Source: Acidaminococcus fermentans
Lineage (GTDB): Bacteria > Bacillota > Negativicutes > Acidaminococcales > Acidaminococcaceae
DNA length: 64,000 nucleotides
NCBI RefSeq assembly: GCF_009696675.1
Contig: NZ_VULN01000005.1
Span: 1-64,000 of the forward strand
Direction of reading: 5' to 3'
Made by a program: the position numbers and the translations under genes. The notes under the pieces are model-generated. The model searched no databases, was not told the origin of the DNA, and was given only the letters and a program-made list of their open reading frames with translations. Numbering within the stretch: position 1 is the first letter of the stretch; each line of letters opens with the position of its first letter. Below are positions 33,093 through 41,092 of the stretch, piece after piece.

Positions 33093-34268
33093 ATGGATAC
33101 TACCCTTTCCCTTTGGGAAGACAAAACTGAAATCACGGTGGAGGAACTGGCGGCCCTGGCCCCGGAACAGGTGTTCCTGGCGGATATCCGGGACCCGGCG
33201 GCTTTTGACCGGGGCACGGTGCCCGGCGCCGTGAACCTGAACCCCCTGGAACTCCAGGCAGGCAGCGTGGACCTGCCGGAAGACAAACTGATCGTCCTGC
33301 TCTGCATGTGGGGAAAAATCAGCCTGGGCCTTGCCGCCAACCTCCGGGACCAGGGCTGGACCGCCGTTTCCCTTCAGGGGGGCTATTCCCTTTGGCTCCA
33401 GAAGAAGCTGGAACGGGAGAACGCCCTGGCGGCGGAAGATTCCCAGCGGCTGAAACGGATCGAATCCTCCCTGCGCCGGAAGTACAAACGGCGGATCTCC
33501 AGCAAATTCGTCCAGGCCATCTGCGATTATGACATGATCCAGCCCGGAGACAGGATCGCCGTGTGCATTTCCGGGGGCAAGGATTCCATGCTCATGGCCA
33601 AACTGTTCCAGGACCTGAAGCGCCACAACAAGATTCCCTTTGACCTGGTGTTTTTGTGCATGGACCCGGGATACAATGAAATGAACCGGAAGATCATCGA
33701 GGAAAACGCCAAACTGCTCCAGGTGCCCCTGACCTTCTTTTCCACCAACATTTTCGAATCCGTATTCCATGTGGAGGATTCTCCCTGCTACCTGTGCGCC
33801 AAAATGCGCCGGGGGTACCTGTATCGGAAGGCCCGGGACCTGGGATGCAATAAGATCGCCCTGGGCCACCATTTCGATGACGTGATCGAGACCAATCTTA
33901 TGAGCATGCTCTATTCCGGCGCCATCCGCACCATGCTCCCCCGGCTGAAAAGCACCAGCTGCCCGGGGATGGAGCTGATCCGGCCCCTGTACTATGTACG
34001 GGAAGCCGACATCAAAAGCTGGCGGGACGAAAACGGCCTGTACTTCATCCAGTGCGCCTGCAAGTTCACCGAAACCTGCTCCACCTGCCACACCGACGGC
34101 ACCACCGATTCCAAGCGGCTGGAAGTGAAGAAGCTCATTGCCGCCCTGGCGGAAAAGAACCCCCAGGTCCCCGCCAACATCTTCCACAGCCTGGAAAACG
34201 TGAACCTGGACACGGTACTGAAGTACAAGGAAAAAGGAAAGGAACATTCGTTTTTGGAGGACATGTAA
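33093..34268 (+). CDS. Rhodanese-TtcA fusion, tRNA 2-thiolation enzyme
   Basis: A 391-residue two-domain protein. Residues 10-103 form a rhodanese domain with active-site loop CMWGKIS (Cys71). A linker helix leads to an ATP-pyrophosphatase domain with the PP-loop SGGKDS (160-165), a CYLC pair (232-235), HHFDDVIET and a C-terminal CACKFTETCSTC. The second domain matches TtcA, which makes 2-thiocytidine at position 32 of tRNA. A fused rhodanese would supply persulfide sulfur to the same polypeptide. Some TtcA-like proteins act on other tRNA bases, so the exact target is not certain. Confidence 0.85.
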   Translation: MDTTLSLWEDKTEITVEELAALAPEQVFLADIRDPAAFDRGTVPGAVNLNPLELQAGSVDLPEDKLIVLLCMWGKISLGLAANLRDQGWTAVSLQGGYSLWLQKKLERENALAAEDSQRLKRIESSLRRKYKRRISSKFVQAICDYDMIQPGDRIAVCISGGKDSMLMAKLFQDLKRHNKIPFDLVFLCMDPGYNEMNRKIIEENAKLLQVPLTFFSTNIFESVFHVEDSPCYLCAKMRRGYLYRKARDLGCNKIALGHHFDDVIETNLMSMLYSGAIRTMLPRLKSTSCPGMELIRPLYYVREADIKSWRDENGLYFIQCACKFTETCSTCHTDGTTDSKRLEVKKLIAALAEKNPQVPANIFHSLENVNLDTVLKYKEKGKEHSFLEDM

Positions 34269-34305
34269 AAAAAGAGGCTGCTGCGCATGCAACAGTCTCT
34301 TTTTT
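34266..34305 (+). terminator. Terminator after rhodanese-ttcA, CTGTTGC-type
   Basis: AAAAAAGAGGCTGCTGC and GCAACAGTCTCTTTTTT arms with loop GCAT (one mismatch, one wobble). GTCAGCG heptads follow at 34306. Confidence 0.85.
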
Positions 34306-34447
34306 GTCAGCGGTCAACGGCCGACTGTCTTCCAACAGTTAATGTCCGTATAGACACTGTCACCACACCCATCCGGAACCTCCCCCTTCCCTACAGCGTC
34401 CATATAGAGTATACTTAATGGTAAGATAAGGGAAGGAAAACAACTGT
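34306..34447. repeat. Heptads and leader before the MBL gene
   Basis: GTCAGCG (34306), GTCAACG (34313) and GCCGACT (34320) units. The remaining leader has a TATACT-like -10 near 34412 without a clear -35. Confidence 0.5.
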
Positions 34448-35248
34448 ATGGAAATTTTATTTTTAGGTACAGGCCATGCCATCTCCACCCGGTGCTACAA
34501 CACCTGCTATGTCCTGCGCCAGAATGAACGTTACCTGTTGGTGGACGGGGGCGGCGGCAACGGGATCCTGCGCCAGCTGAAGCGGGCCCGGCTGCCCTGG
34601 CAAAAGATCAAGGACATCTTTGTCACCCACCGGCATATGGACCATGTGCTGGGGGTCTTCTGGGTAATCCGGATGATCGTGAAGGCCATGAAACGGGGCA
34701 CCTATGTGGGAGAAGCCCGGATCTACGGCCACGATGAGGTGATCACCCTGCTCCGGAGCACGGCCCGGCTGCTGCTGGACCCGGGAGACCTGAAATACCT
34801 GGACACCCGGCTCCACTTCATCACCGTGGAAGACGGAGAGACCCGGAAGATCCGGGGCTGGGACGTGACCTTTTTCGACATCCATTCCACCAAGGCCAAG
34901 CAGTTCGGCTATGTATTGGAAAGCAACGGCCACAAACTGGGCTGCTGCGGGGATGAACCCATGAACGACCATAACTTTACCCGGCTCTCCGGCAGCCAGT
35001 GGCTCCTCCATGAAGCCTTCTGCCTGTACCGGGACCGGGACCGGTTCCGTCCCTACGAAAAGCACCATTCCACTGTACGGGAAGCCTGTGAAAACGCCGA
35101 CCGGCTCCAGGTGCCCAATCTGATCCTGTACCACACCGAAGACAACCACCTGCCCCAGCGGAAAGAGCTGTATACCGCTGAAGGAAAGAACTACTACCGG
35201 GGAAATCTGTGGGTGCCGGATGATTTGGAACAAATGAAACTGTGGTAA
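34448..35248 (+). CDS. Metallo-beta-lactamase-fold hydrolase, RNase Z-like
   Basis: A 266-residue protein. MEILFLGTGHAIS opening, TRCYNTCYVL, metal site THRHMDHVLG (His61, His63, Asp65, His66), later FDIHSTKAKQFGYVL and a C-terminal ILYHTEDNH. The layout is that of RNase Z/ElaC-type MBL proteins, but the exosite arm typical of RNase Z is not obvious. Could act on tRNA 3' ends or on a small phosphodiester. AAGGGAAGG precedes the ATG. The next gene (pilin-like) starts 25 bp later. Confidence 0.75.
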   Translation: MEILFLGTGHAISTRCYNTCYVLRQNERYLLVDGGGGNGILRQLKRARLPWQKIKDIFVTHRHMDHVLGVFWVIRMIVKAMKRGTYVGEARIYGHDEVITLLRSTARLLLDPGDLKYLDTRLHFITVEDGETRKIRGWDVTFFDIHSTKAKQFGYVLESNGHKLGCCGDEPMNDHNFTRLSGSQWLLHEAFCLYRDRDRFRPYEKHHSTVREACENADRLQVPNLILYHTEDNHLPQRKELYTAEGKNYYRGNLWVPDDLEQMKLW

Positions 35249-35273
35249 GAAGAGAGGGAAAGGAGGCCTTCTC

Positions 35274-35897
35274 ATGCAGCACAACAGAAAACACGCTCTG
35301 CGCTCCAAAGGACAGAACATCATTGAATACGCCCTGATGCTGGCCATTATCGTAGGCATCGGATTCCTGATCTACAGCCAGAACAACTTCGGCCAGAAAA
35401 TACAGGCCGTATTCGGGAATGCCAACAACCTGCTGGCCACCGTGGAAAAAGAAAGCGACCCGGCGGTGATCCACGACCGGGGCTATGCAGACGCCATGGC
35501 GAAAATGCTGAAGGCAGCCATTGCCAAGGGGACGGTTCAGCTTGACAGAGGAGCCACCGTGGGCATCTATGCCCAGAATGCCAACAACGGGAACGCCGAT
35601 GGTTACCACATCAACGGCCTGGTGGGAAAAACAGGCTCAGTGACAGTCAACGGAAAAAACTATATGGCTAACGGGGGATTTTACGGTTTCTGGAAGTCTG
35701 TTGACGGGGAAAAATCCTATACCGGGGCTTCCGTGGACCAGAAAAATGTAGACTGGTACGGCGTGGAAATCACCCGGACAGGGGAAAACTCCTATCAGGT
35801 GAAATACCGGGAAGGCACCGGTTACACCAATGAAAATAAAGACGGGTTCCGGCCTTCCGACAGCAACAACTACAAGAAAGAAATCTGGAATCCCTGA
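35274..35897 (+). CDS. Flp-type (class III signal) pilin-like protein, orphan
   Basis: A 207-residue protein. The N-terminus RSKGQNIIEYALMLAIIVG has the prepilin peptidase signature: Gly13 before the cut, Gln14, Glu18 at +5 and Tyr19, then a 20-residue hydrophobic helix. The remainder is a soluble domain rich in Asn, Gly and Tyr with GGFYGFWKSVDGEKSYT. Flp pilins are usually 50-70 residues, so this is a large pseudopilin-like form. No tad assembly genes or peptidase are in the window. GGAGG precedes the ATG. It may be processed by machinery encoded elsewhere. Confidence 0.7.
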   Translation: MQHNRKHALRSKGQNIIEYALMLAIIVGIGFLIYSQNNFGQKIQAVFGNANNLLATVEKESDPAVIHDRGYADAMAKMLKAAIAKGTVQLDRGATVGIYAQNANNGNADGYHINGLVGKTGSVTVNGKNYMANGGFYGFWKSVDGEKSYTGASVDQKNVDWYGVEITRTGENSYQVKYREGTGYTNENKDGFRPSDSNNYKKEIWNP

Positions 35898-35914
35898 CGA
35901 AAGGACCTGACTGT

Positions 35915-36592
35915 ATGCACTATCCCAACATCACAGCCGGTACCTTCCTTTCCCGGCCCAACCGTTTCATCGCCCAGGTGGAGATTGCCGGGAAGGAAGA
36001 AACCTGCCATGTGAAGAACACCGGCCGGTGCCGGGAACTGCTGGTCCCCGGTGCCGCCGTGTACCTTACCGCCAGTGACAATCCCAAACGGAAGACCAAA
36101 TACGACCTGGTGGCCGTGGAAAAAGGCTCCCGGCTCATCAACATGGATTCCCAGGCTCCCAACAAGGTGGTCCAGGAATGGCTGGAACAGGGAGGCCTCC
36201 CCGGCCTGACCAAAATCCAGCCCGAATTCCGGTACGACCAGTCCCGGTTCGACTTCTACCTGGAACAGGGGGACAGGAAATCCTTCCTGGAAGTGAAGGG
36301 CGTCACCCTGGAAGAAGACGGGGTGGTCCGTTTTCCCGATGCCCCCACCGCCCGGGGTGCCAAGCACCTCCACGAACTGATCCGGGCGGCGGAAGAAGGC
36401 TACGGAGCCTATGTGTTCCTGGTGATCCAGATGGCAGATGTGGACCATTTCGAACCCAACCGGAAAACCGACCCGGATTTCGCCCAGGCCCTCCAGGAAG
36501 CCCGAAACAAAGGAGTGACCCTCCTGGCCTACGATTGTAACGTAACCCCGGGGACCCTGGAGATCGGGAAGCAGGTGGAGATTGTGTTGTAA
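35915..36592 (+). CDS. sfsA: SfsA family DNA/RNA nuclease
   Basis: A 225-residue protein with all SfsA landmarks: GTFLSRPNRFIAQVEI, CHVKNTGRCRELLVPGA, the nuclease-like core ending FLEVKGVTLEEDG, FPDAPTARGAKHL, and YDCNVTPG near the C-terminus. SfsA was named for effects on maltose regulation and has an OB-like domain plus a PD-(D/E)XK-like nuclease domain. Its gene starts 17 bp after the pilin-like gene. Confidence 0.95.
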   Translation: MHYPNITAGTFLSRPNRFIAQVEIAGKEETCHVKNTGRCRELLVPGAAVYLTASDNPKRKTKYDLVAVEKGSRLINMDSQAPNKVVQEWLEQGGLPGLTKIQPEFRYDQSRFDFYLEQGDRKSFLEVKGVTLEEDGVVRFPDAPTARGAKHLHELIRAAEEGYGAYVFLVIQMADVDHFEPNRKTDPDFAQALQEARNKGVTLLAYDCNVTPGTLEIGKQVEIVL

Positions 36593-36640
36593 AAAAATGT
36601 GGGGTGCTGCACAAAACGTGCAGCACCCCACATTTTTTTA
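36591..36640. terminator. Bidirectional terminator between sfsA and leuA
   Basis: A 21-bp stem, AAAAAATGTGGGGTGCTGCA type, with loop AAAAC and matching T-run on each strand. It serves the convergent sfsA and leuA genes. Confidence 0.92.
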
Positions 36641-38326
36641 TTTCTGTCCGATCGCCCGGTTGATGGCATTGACGATGCCCAACAGGGATGCGGTGTTGAT
36701 ATTGGGATGGATGCCCACACCGAAAATGTGGTTTCCGTCCGGTTTCTTCAGTTCGATGTAGGAAATGGCCTTGGAATTGGACCCCTGGCTGATGGCGTGT
36801 TCGTGATAGTTGATGAACTCGAACCCGTCCACCCCGATCTTGTTCAGGGCATTGAAGAAGGCATCGATGGGCCCGTTCCCGTTGCCGGTCACGTGCATCA
36901 CCGTACCGTCGGCCTTCACATCCCCTTCGAAGATGGTGCTGGTATCCTCATCCCCTTCGTGGTTGTCGTACACCTTGTGGGCTCCCAGTTCGAACTTGCC
37001 CTTATAGTCCACATACTTTTTGTTGAACAGTTCCACGATCTGGCTGGCGCTCAGTTCGTCCCCGTATTCATCGGCGGCTTCCTTCACCATATGGCCGAAT
37101 TCCGGATGCATTTCTTTCGGCAGGTAATACCCCACTGCCTGCTGCATTACAAAGGCGGCGCCGCCCTTGCCGGACTGGCTGTTGATCCGGATCACCGGTT
37201 CATATTCCCGGTGGATATCCGCCGGGTTGATGGGCAGATAGGGAACTTCCCAGTACCGGCTGTTGGTATCTGCCATGTACTTGAAGCCCTTCCGGATGGC
37301 ATCCTGATGGGATCCGGAGAAAGCGGTGAAGACCAGTTCCCCGGCGTAGGGATGACGGGGTTCCACTTTCATCTTGGTGACGCTTTCGCAGATCCGTTTG
37401 ATCCGGTTGATGTGGGAGAAGTCCAGCTGGGGATCCACATTGTGGGTGTACATGTTGAGGGCCAGGGTGACGATGTCCACGTTCCCGGTCCGTTCCCCGT
37501 TGCCGAACAGGGTCCCTTCCACCCGGTCCGCACCGGCCATCATGGCCAGTTCCGTGGCGGCCACCCCTTCGCCCCGGTCATTGTGGGGATGGACACTGAT
37601 AATGGCCCGGTCCCGGTCCTTCAGGTGCCGGATGAAGTATTCAATCTGGTCCGCATAGGTGTTGGGGGTGGACATTTCCACCGTAGAAGGCAGGTTGATG
37701 ATCACCGGTTTTTCCTTGGTGGCTCCCAGGGTATCCATCACCGCTTCACAGATTTCCACCGCATAGTCGGTTTCCGTGCCGGTGAAGCTTTCGGGAGAAT
37801 ATTCGTACCGGATGTTCATGCCGCTTTTGGCGATTTCCTTTTCCGTCAGTTCCCGGATCAGTTTGGCCCCGTCCACGGCAATCTTGGTGATTCCTTCCAT
37901 GTCCTTCCGGAACACGATTTTCCGCTGGAGGGTGGAAGTGGAGTTGTAGAAGTGGATGATCACGTTCTTGGCGCCCTTCACCGCTTCAAAGGTCTTTTTG
38001 ATCAGTTCCGGACGGGCCTGGACCAGGACCTGGATGGTCACGTCATCGGGGATGTAGTTGTCCTCGATCAGGGTCCGGAGGATTTCATATTCCGTATCAG
38101 AAGCGGAAGGGAACCCTACTTCGATTTCCTTGAAACCGATCTTCACCAGGGTGGTGAACAGCAGCAGCTTCTCTTCCAGCTGCATGGGGGTCACCAGGGC
38201 CTGGTTCCCGTCCCGCAGGTCCACGCTGCACCAGATGGGGGGCTTGGTGATGGTCTTGTCCGGCCAGGTACGGTCCGGCAGGCTGACTCCCTGGAAGGGA
38301 ATGTACTTTTTAATGGGCTTATGCAT
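36638..38326 (-). CDS. leuA: 2-isopropylmalate synthase
   Basis: A 562-residue enzyme of the long (type 2) form. CSVDLRDGNQALVTPMQLEEK holds the catalytic region, EVGFPSASDTEYE, the metal ligands in VHPHNDRGEG, GNGERTGNVDIVTLALNMY, and a C-terminal regulatory domain of about 130 residues for leucine feedback. It condenses acetyl-CoA and 2-oxoisovalerate in the first step of leucine synthesis. AAGGAGG precedes the ATG. A T-box leader and a consensus promoter lie upstream, so expression follows leucyl-tRNA charging. No other leu genes are adjacent. Confidence 0.95.
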   Translation of the reverse strand: MHKPIKKYIPFQGVSLPDRTWPDKTITKPPIWCSVDLRDGNQALVTPMQLEEKLLLFTTLVKIGFKEIEVGFPSASDTEYEILRTLIEDNYIPDDVTIQVLVQARPELIKKTFEAVKGAKNVIIHFYNSTSTLQRKIVFRKDMEGITKIAVDGAKLIRELTEKEIAKSGMNIRYEYSPESFTGTETDYAVEICEAVMDTLGATKEKPVIINLPSTVEMSTPNTYADQIEYFIRHLKDRDRAIISVHPHNDRGEGVAATELAMMAGADRVEGTLFGNGERTGNVDIVTLALNMYTHNVDPQLDFSHINRIKRICESVTKMKVEPRHPYAGELVFTAFSGSHQDAIRKGFKYMADTNSRYWEVPYLPINPADIHREYEPVIRINSQSGKGGAAFVMQQAVGYYLPKEMHPEFGHMVKEAADEYGDELSASQIVELFNKKYVDYKGKFELGAHKVYDNHEGDEDTSTIFEGDVKADGTVMHVTGNGNGPIDAFFNALNKIGVDGFEFINYHEHAISQGSNSKAISYIELKKPDGNHIFGVGIHPNINTASLLGIVNAINRAIGQK

Positions 38327-38351
38327 AATGAATTCCTCCTTGGATTTTCGA

Positions 38352-38640
38352 GGCGGTCATAAAAAAATCCCCGCCCCCTGTTTTCTCTAGGGGCGAGGCA
38401 AATAATTCCACGCTGTACCACCCTGATTCAGCCAGCCAAAAAGCCGGCCCTTTCACCTCTTACTCAAGCAAGTATAAGGCTAAGGTCTGTAACGGGACCT
38501 CCCGTTCCGGACTACTTATCACCCGGACGACTCTGGAACCAGTTATCATTCAGAAGCGAACTATCGACTCCCAGCAAATGTCGACTCTCTGTGAATTCCC
38601 TTTCTGATCTTCTTTCCTTCGCAGTCATTGTTGGTTACAC
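38352..38640 (-). ncRNA. T-box leader controlling leuA
   Basis: On the minus strand CAGAGAGTCG and GCTGGGAGTCG near 38598-38565 fit the distal Stem I. The T-box itself, CAGGGTGGTACAGCGTGG, lies at about 38431-38413. A terminator follows: GCCTCGCCCC pairs with GGGGCGGGG before a run of seven T at 38359. The specifier codon is not certain; CTG at 38542-38540 is a leucine candidate. Uncharged tRNA would stabilise the antiterminator and allow leuA transcription. Confidence 0.85.
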
Positions 38641-38660
38641 TTTTGAACTTGATGGTGCTT

Positions 38661-38689
38661 ATTATAGAGCCTTTTATAATGGCTGTCAA
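38661..38689 (-). promoter_or_regulatory. Consensus promoter of the leuA leader
   Basis: TTGACA (38689-38684) and TATAAT (38666-38661) with a 17-bp spacer, a perfect sigma-A promoter just upstream of the T-box RNA. Confidence 0.9.
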
Positions 38690-38715
38690 CAGTTTTGTGG
38701 AAAAATGTTTAAAAA

Positions 38716-38750
38716 AATAGGTGCTGTTGCATAAGCAACAGCACCCTCCC
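38716..38750 (-). terminator. Terminator of the AICAR transformylase gene, CTGTTGC-type
   Basis: GGTGCTGTTGC/GCAACAGCACC with a four-base loop (38720-38745), followed on the minus strand by TATTTTTTT. Confidence 0.9.
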
Positions 38751-38752
38751 CA

Positions 38753-39928
38753 TCAATGATGGAACAGCCGTACTCCCGTCATGGCCATGGCGATGTTGTA
38801 TTTGTCGCAGGTGGCAATCACATTGTCGTCCCGGATGCTGCCGCCGGTCTGAGCGATGTATTCCACCCCGCTTCGGTGGGCCCGTTCAATGTTGTCCCCA
38901 AAGGGGAAGAAGGCGTCGGAACCCAGGGCTACCCCGGTGTTCTTGGCAATCCAGGCCTTCCGTTCTTCCCGGGTCATGGGTTCCGGTTTTTCCGTAAAGA
39001 AGTTTTCCCATACCCCGTCAGCCAGCACATCTTCCCAGTCGTCAGAAGTGTACACGTCGATGGTGTTGTCCCGGTCCGGTTTCCGGATATCCGCCCGGAA
39101 GGGAAGGTTCAGCACCTTGGGGCTCTGGCGCAGCCACCATTTGTCCGCTTTGTCCCCGGCCAGACGGGTGCAGTGGATCCGGGACTGCTGGCCGGCGCCC
39201 ACGCCGATGGTCTGGCCGTCCTTCACATAGCACACAGAGTTGGACTGGGTATATTTCAGGGTAATCATGGCGATCAGCAGATCCCGCCGGGCTGCTTCCG
39301 GGATTTCCTTGTTCTTCGTAGGCCGGTTCTGGAGCAGGTCTTCCGTAATATGGTCATTGTTCCGTTTCTGTTCAAAGGTGATGCCGAAGACCTGCTTGGT
39401 TTCCAGTTCTTCCGGTTCGTAGGCCGGATCGATCTGGATCACATTGTATTTGCCCTTTTTCTTGGCGGACAGGATTTCCAGGGCTTCCGGTTCGTACCCA
39501 GGCGCAATGACCCCGTCGGACACTTCATGCTGGAGCACCAGGGCGGTGGATTTGTCGCACACGTCGGACAGAGCCACGAAATCCCCGAAAGAACTCATCC
39601 GGTCGGCCCCGCGGGCCCGGGCATAGGCACTGGCCAGAGGGGACAGGTCCATGCCTTCCACGCTGTAGATCTTCTTCAGGGTATCCGTCAGGGGCAGGCC
39701 CACAGCCGCCCCGGCCGGGCTTACATGTTTGAAGGAAGCAGCTGCCGGCAGGCCGGTGGCTCTCCGCAGTTCCCGCACCAGCTGCCAGCTGTTGAAGGCA
39801 TCCAGGAAGTTGATGTACCCGGGTCTGCCGTTGAGCACCGTAATGGGCAGGTCTGCCCCGCTCTGCATATAGATCCGGGCCGGGATCTGGTTGGGATTGC
39901 AGCCATACTTCAGTTTCAGTTCTTTCAT
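38753..39928 (-). CDS. AICAR transformylase, stand-alone PurH-like
   Basis: A 391-residue protein that corresponds to the formyltransferase domain of PurH: MKELKLKYGCNPNQIPARIY opening, SFKHVSPAGAAVG catalytic region, KYTQSNSVCYVKDGQTIGVG, AGQQSRIHCTRLAG, and SDAFFPFGDNIE near the end. It formylates AICAR with 10-formyl-THF, the ninth step of purine synthesis. The IMP cyclohydrolase domain is absent and must be encoded separately. The start at 39928 follows AAGGAGGG; the longer frame runs into the riboswitch. A ZTP riboswitch upstream senses ZTP, which forms when formyl-THF is short, a direct match to this enzyme. Confidence 0.92.
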   Translation of the reverse strand: MKELKLKYGCNPNQIPARIYMQSGADLPITVLNGRPGYINFLDAFNSWQLVRELRRATGLPAAASFKHVSPAGAAVGLPLTDTLKKIYSVEGMDLSPLASAYARARGADRMSSFGDFVALSDVCDKSTALVLQHEVSDGVIAPGYEPEALEILSAKKKGKYNVIQIDPAYEPEELETKQVFGITFEQKRNNDHITEDLLQNRPTKNKEIPEAARRDLLIAMITLKYTQSNSVCYVKDGQTIGVGAGQQSRIHCTRLAGDKADKWWLRQSPKVLNLPFRADIRKPDRDNTIDVYTSDDWEDVLADGVWENFFTEKPEPMTREERKAWIAKNTGVALGSDAFFPFGDNIERAHRSGVEYIAQTGGSIRDDNVIATCDKYNIAMAMTGVRLFHH

Positions 39929-39955
39929 GAAAGATTCCCTCCTTAAGGTCAAAAG

Positions 39956-40050
39956 AAAAAGCCGACCCCGGGCCACAGCAGGTGCCCAGACGGTCGGCAT
40001 TCTACGACCATGCTCCCTGTGGGTAAACCCACTTCCGTCAGTCACATGAT
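39956..40050 (-). ncRNA. ZTP (pfl) riboswitch with terminator
   Basis: Minus strand: GTGACTGACGG, then a GTGGGTTTACCCAC hairpin, AGGGAGCATGG, and the conserved CCGTCTGGGCA, as in the pfl/ZTP aptamer. GCCGACC (39998-39992) and GGTCGGC (39967-39961) then form a terminator followed by five T. ZTP binding should relieve termination and switch on the AICAR transformylase gene. Confidence 0.9.
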
Positions 40051-40061
40051 CTGTCCGTTTC

Positions 40062-40091
40062 ATTATAGCATTGTCAGCGGGAAATGGTCAA
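40062..40091 (-). promoter_or_regulatory. Promoter of the ZTP riboswitch RNA
   Basis: TTGACC (40091-40086), 18-bp spacer, TATAAT (40067-40062), immediately upstream of the aptamer. Confidence 0.75.
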
Positions 40092-40121
40092 GAAGGGGTC
40101 ACGACCCGCGACCGGGGGCCT

Positions 40122-41036
40122 TCAGGTCCCCTTCACCCCCGTCCCGTCGAAGGCCGGGATGAACTGGCTGTCGGCGGAACTGGCTTCCTGGACGAACCCG
40201 TCTTCGATGGGGCTCTGGAACAGGTAGTCCTCCACTTCCTGGTATTCTTCTTCGGTCAGGGGCCGGCCGATTTCCGGATACTTTCCCTCTTTGGCCAGGC
40301 CGCAGGGCACATACTGGCGCATCAGGCTGAACAGCACCTGGCCCGGGCCGAAATTGGACCCCACCCAGTCGATGATCCGCTTGCTGTCTTCCAAAAACCC
40401 CGGCAGGATCATGTGCCGGATGATCACCCCTTTTTTCAGGAGCCCGGTTCCCTCATCCATTTCGTAAGGCCCGGTCTGCCGGAACATTTCCCGGATGGCT
40501 GACGTGGCCACGGCGAAATAATCCTTTGCATGGCTGTACCGCCAGGCCGCTTCTTCGCTGACGTATTTCAGATCCGGCAGGTAGATCTGCACCTTCCCCT
40601 CCAGCCTCCGGAGGGTCTCCACCTTTTCATAGCCCCCGCAGTTGTACACCACCGGCACCGGCAGCTTCGGCTCCAGGGATTCCAGGATGGTGGGAAGGAA
40701 ATGGGTGGGAGTCACCAGGTTGATGTTGTGGGCCCCCTGGGCGATGAGATTTCGGTAGATCCGCCGCAGGTCGTCGGCGGTCACTTCCCAGCCCTTTCCC
40801 CCGCTGCTGATTTCGCTGTTCTGGCAGAACACGCACTGGAGAGTGCAGCCGGAAAAGAACACCGTGCCGCTGCCTCCGGAGGTGCCGCTGATACAGGGTT
40901 CCTCCCAAAGATGCAGGGCCGCCCGTGCTGCCCGGGGCCGACAGGGCATCCGGCACCACCCCAGCTGCCCGGGGTCCCCGGAAGTCTCCGGCCGTTCCAC
41001 CCCACATTCATGGGGACAAAGAGTACATTTGGTCAT
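40122..41036 (-). CDS. Radical SAM protein, PFL-activase-like (COG1313 type)
   Basis: A 304-residue protein. The N-terminal MTKCTLCPHECGVER is a second cysteine motif seen in this group. The radical SAM motif SGCTLQCVFCQN lies near residue 64, then GGKGWEVTADDL and VVYNCGGYE. Family members are annotated as putative pyruvate formate-lyase activating enzymes but substrates are unproven. AAAGGAAC precedes the ATG. It ends 30 bp from the promoter of the AICAR transformylase gene and is separated by a terminator from the peptidase upstream. Confidence 0.85.
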   Translation of the reverse strand: MTKCTLCPHECGVERPETSGDPGQLGWCRMPCRPRAARAALHLWEEPCISGTSGGSGTVFFSGCTLQCVFCQNSEISSGGKGWEVTADDLRRIYRNLIAQGAHNINLVTPTHFLPTILESLEPKLPVPVVYNCGGYEKVETLRRLEGKVQIYLPDLKYVSEEAAWRYSHAKDYFAVATSAIREMFRQTGPYEMDEGTGLLKKGVIIRHMILPGFLEDSKRIIDWVGSNFGPGQVLFSLMRQYVPCGLAKEGKYPEIGRPLTEEEYQEVEDYLFQSPIEDGFVQEASSADSQFIPAFDGTGVKGT

Positions 41037-41056
41037 GTTGGTTCCTTTCGTAAAAG

Positions 41057-41092
41057 AAGGGGCTGTTGCACGTGCAACAGCCCCTCTCCAAT
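41057..41092 (-). terminator. Terminator of the M15-like gene, CTGTTGC-type
   Basis: Perfect 13-bp palindrome-like stem GGGGCTGTTGCAC/GTGCAACAGCCCC (41059-41084), followed by CTTCTTTTA on the minus strand. Confidence 0.88.

Noticed and set aside
31635-34292. A single 885-codon minus-strand frame
   Set aside because: Its right half lies opposite the rhodanese-TtcA gene. The real gene is the DASS transporter starting at 33008.
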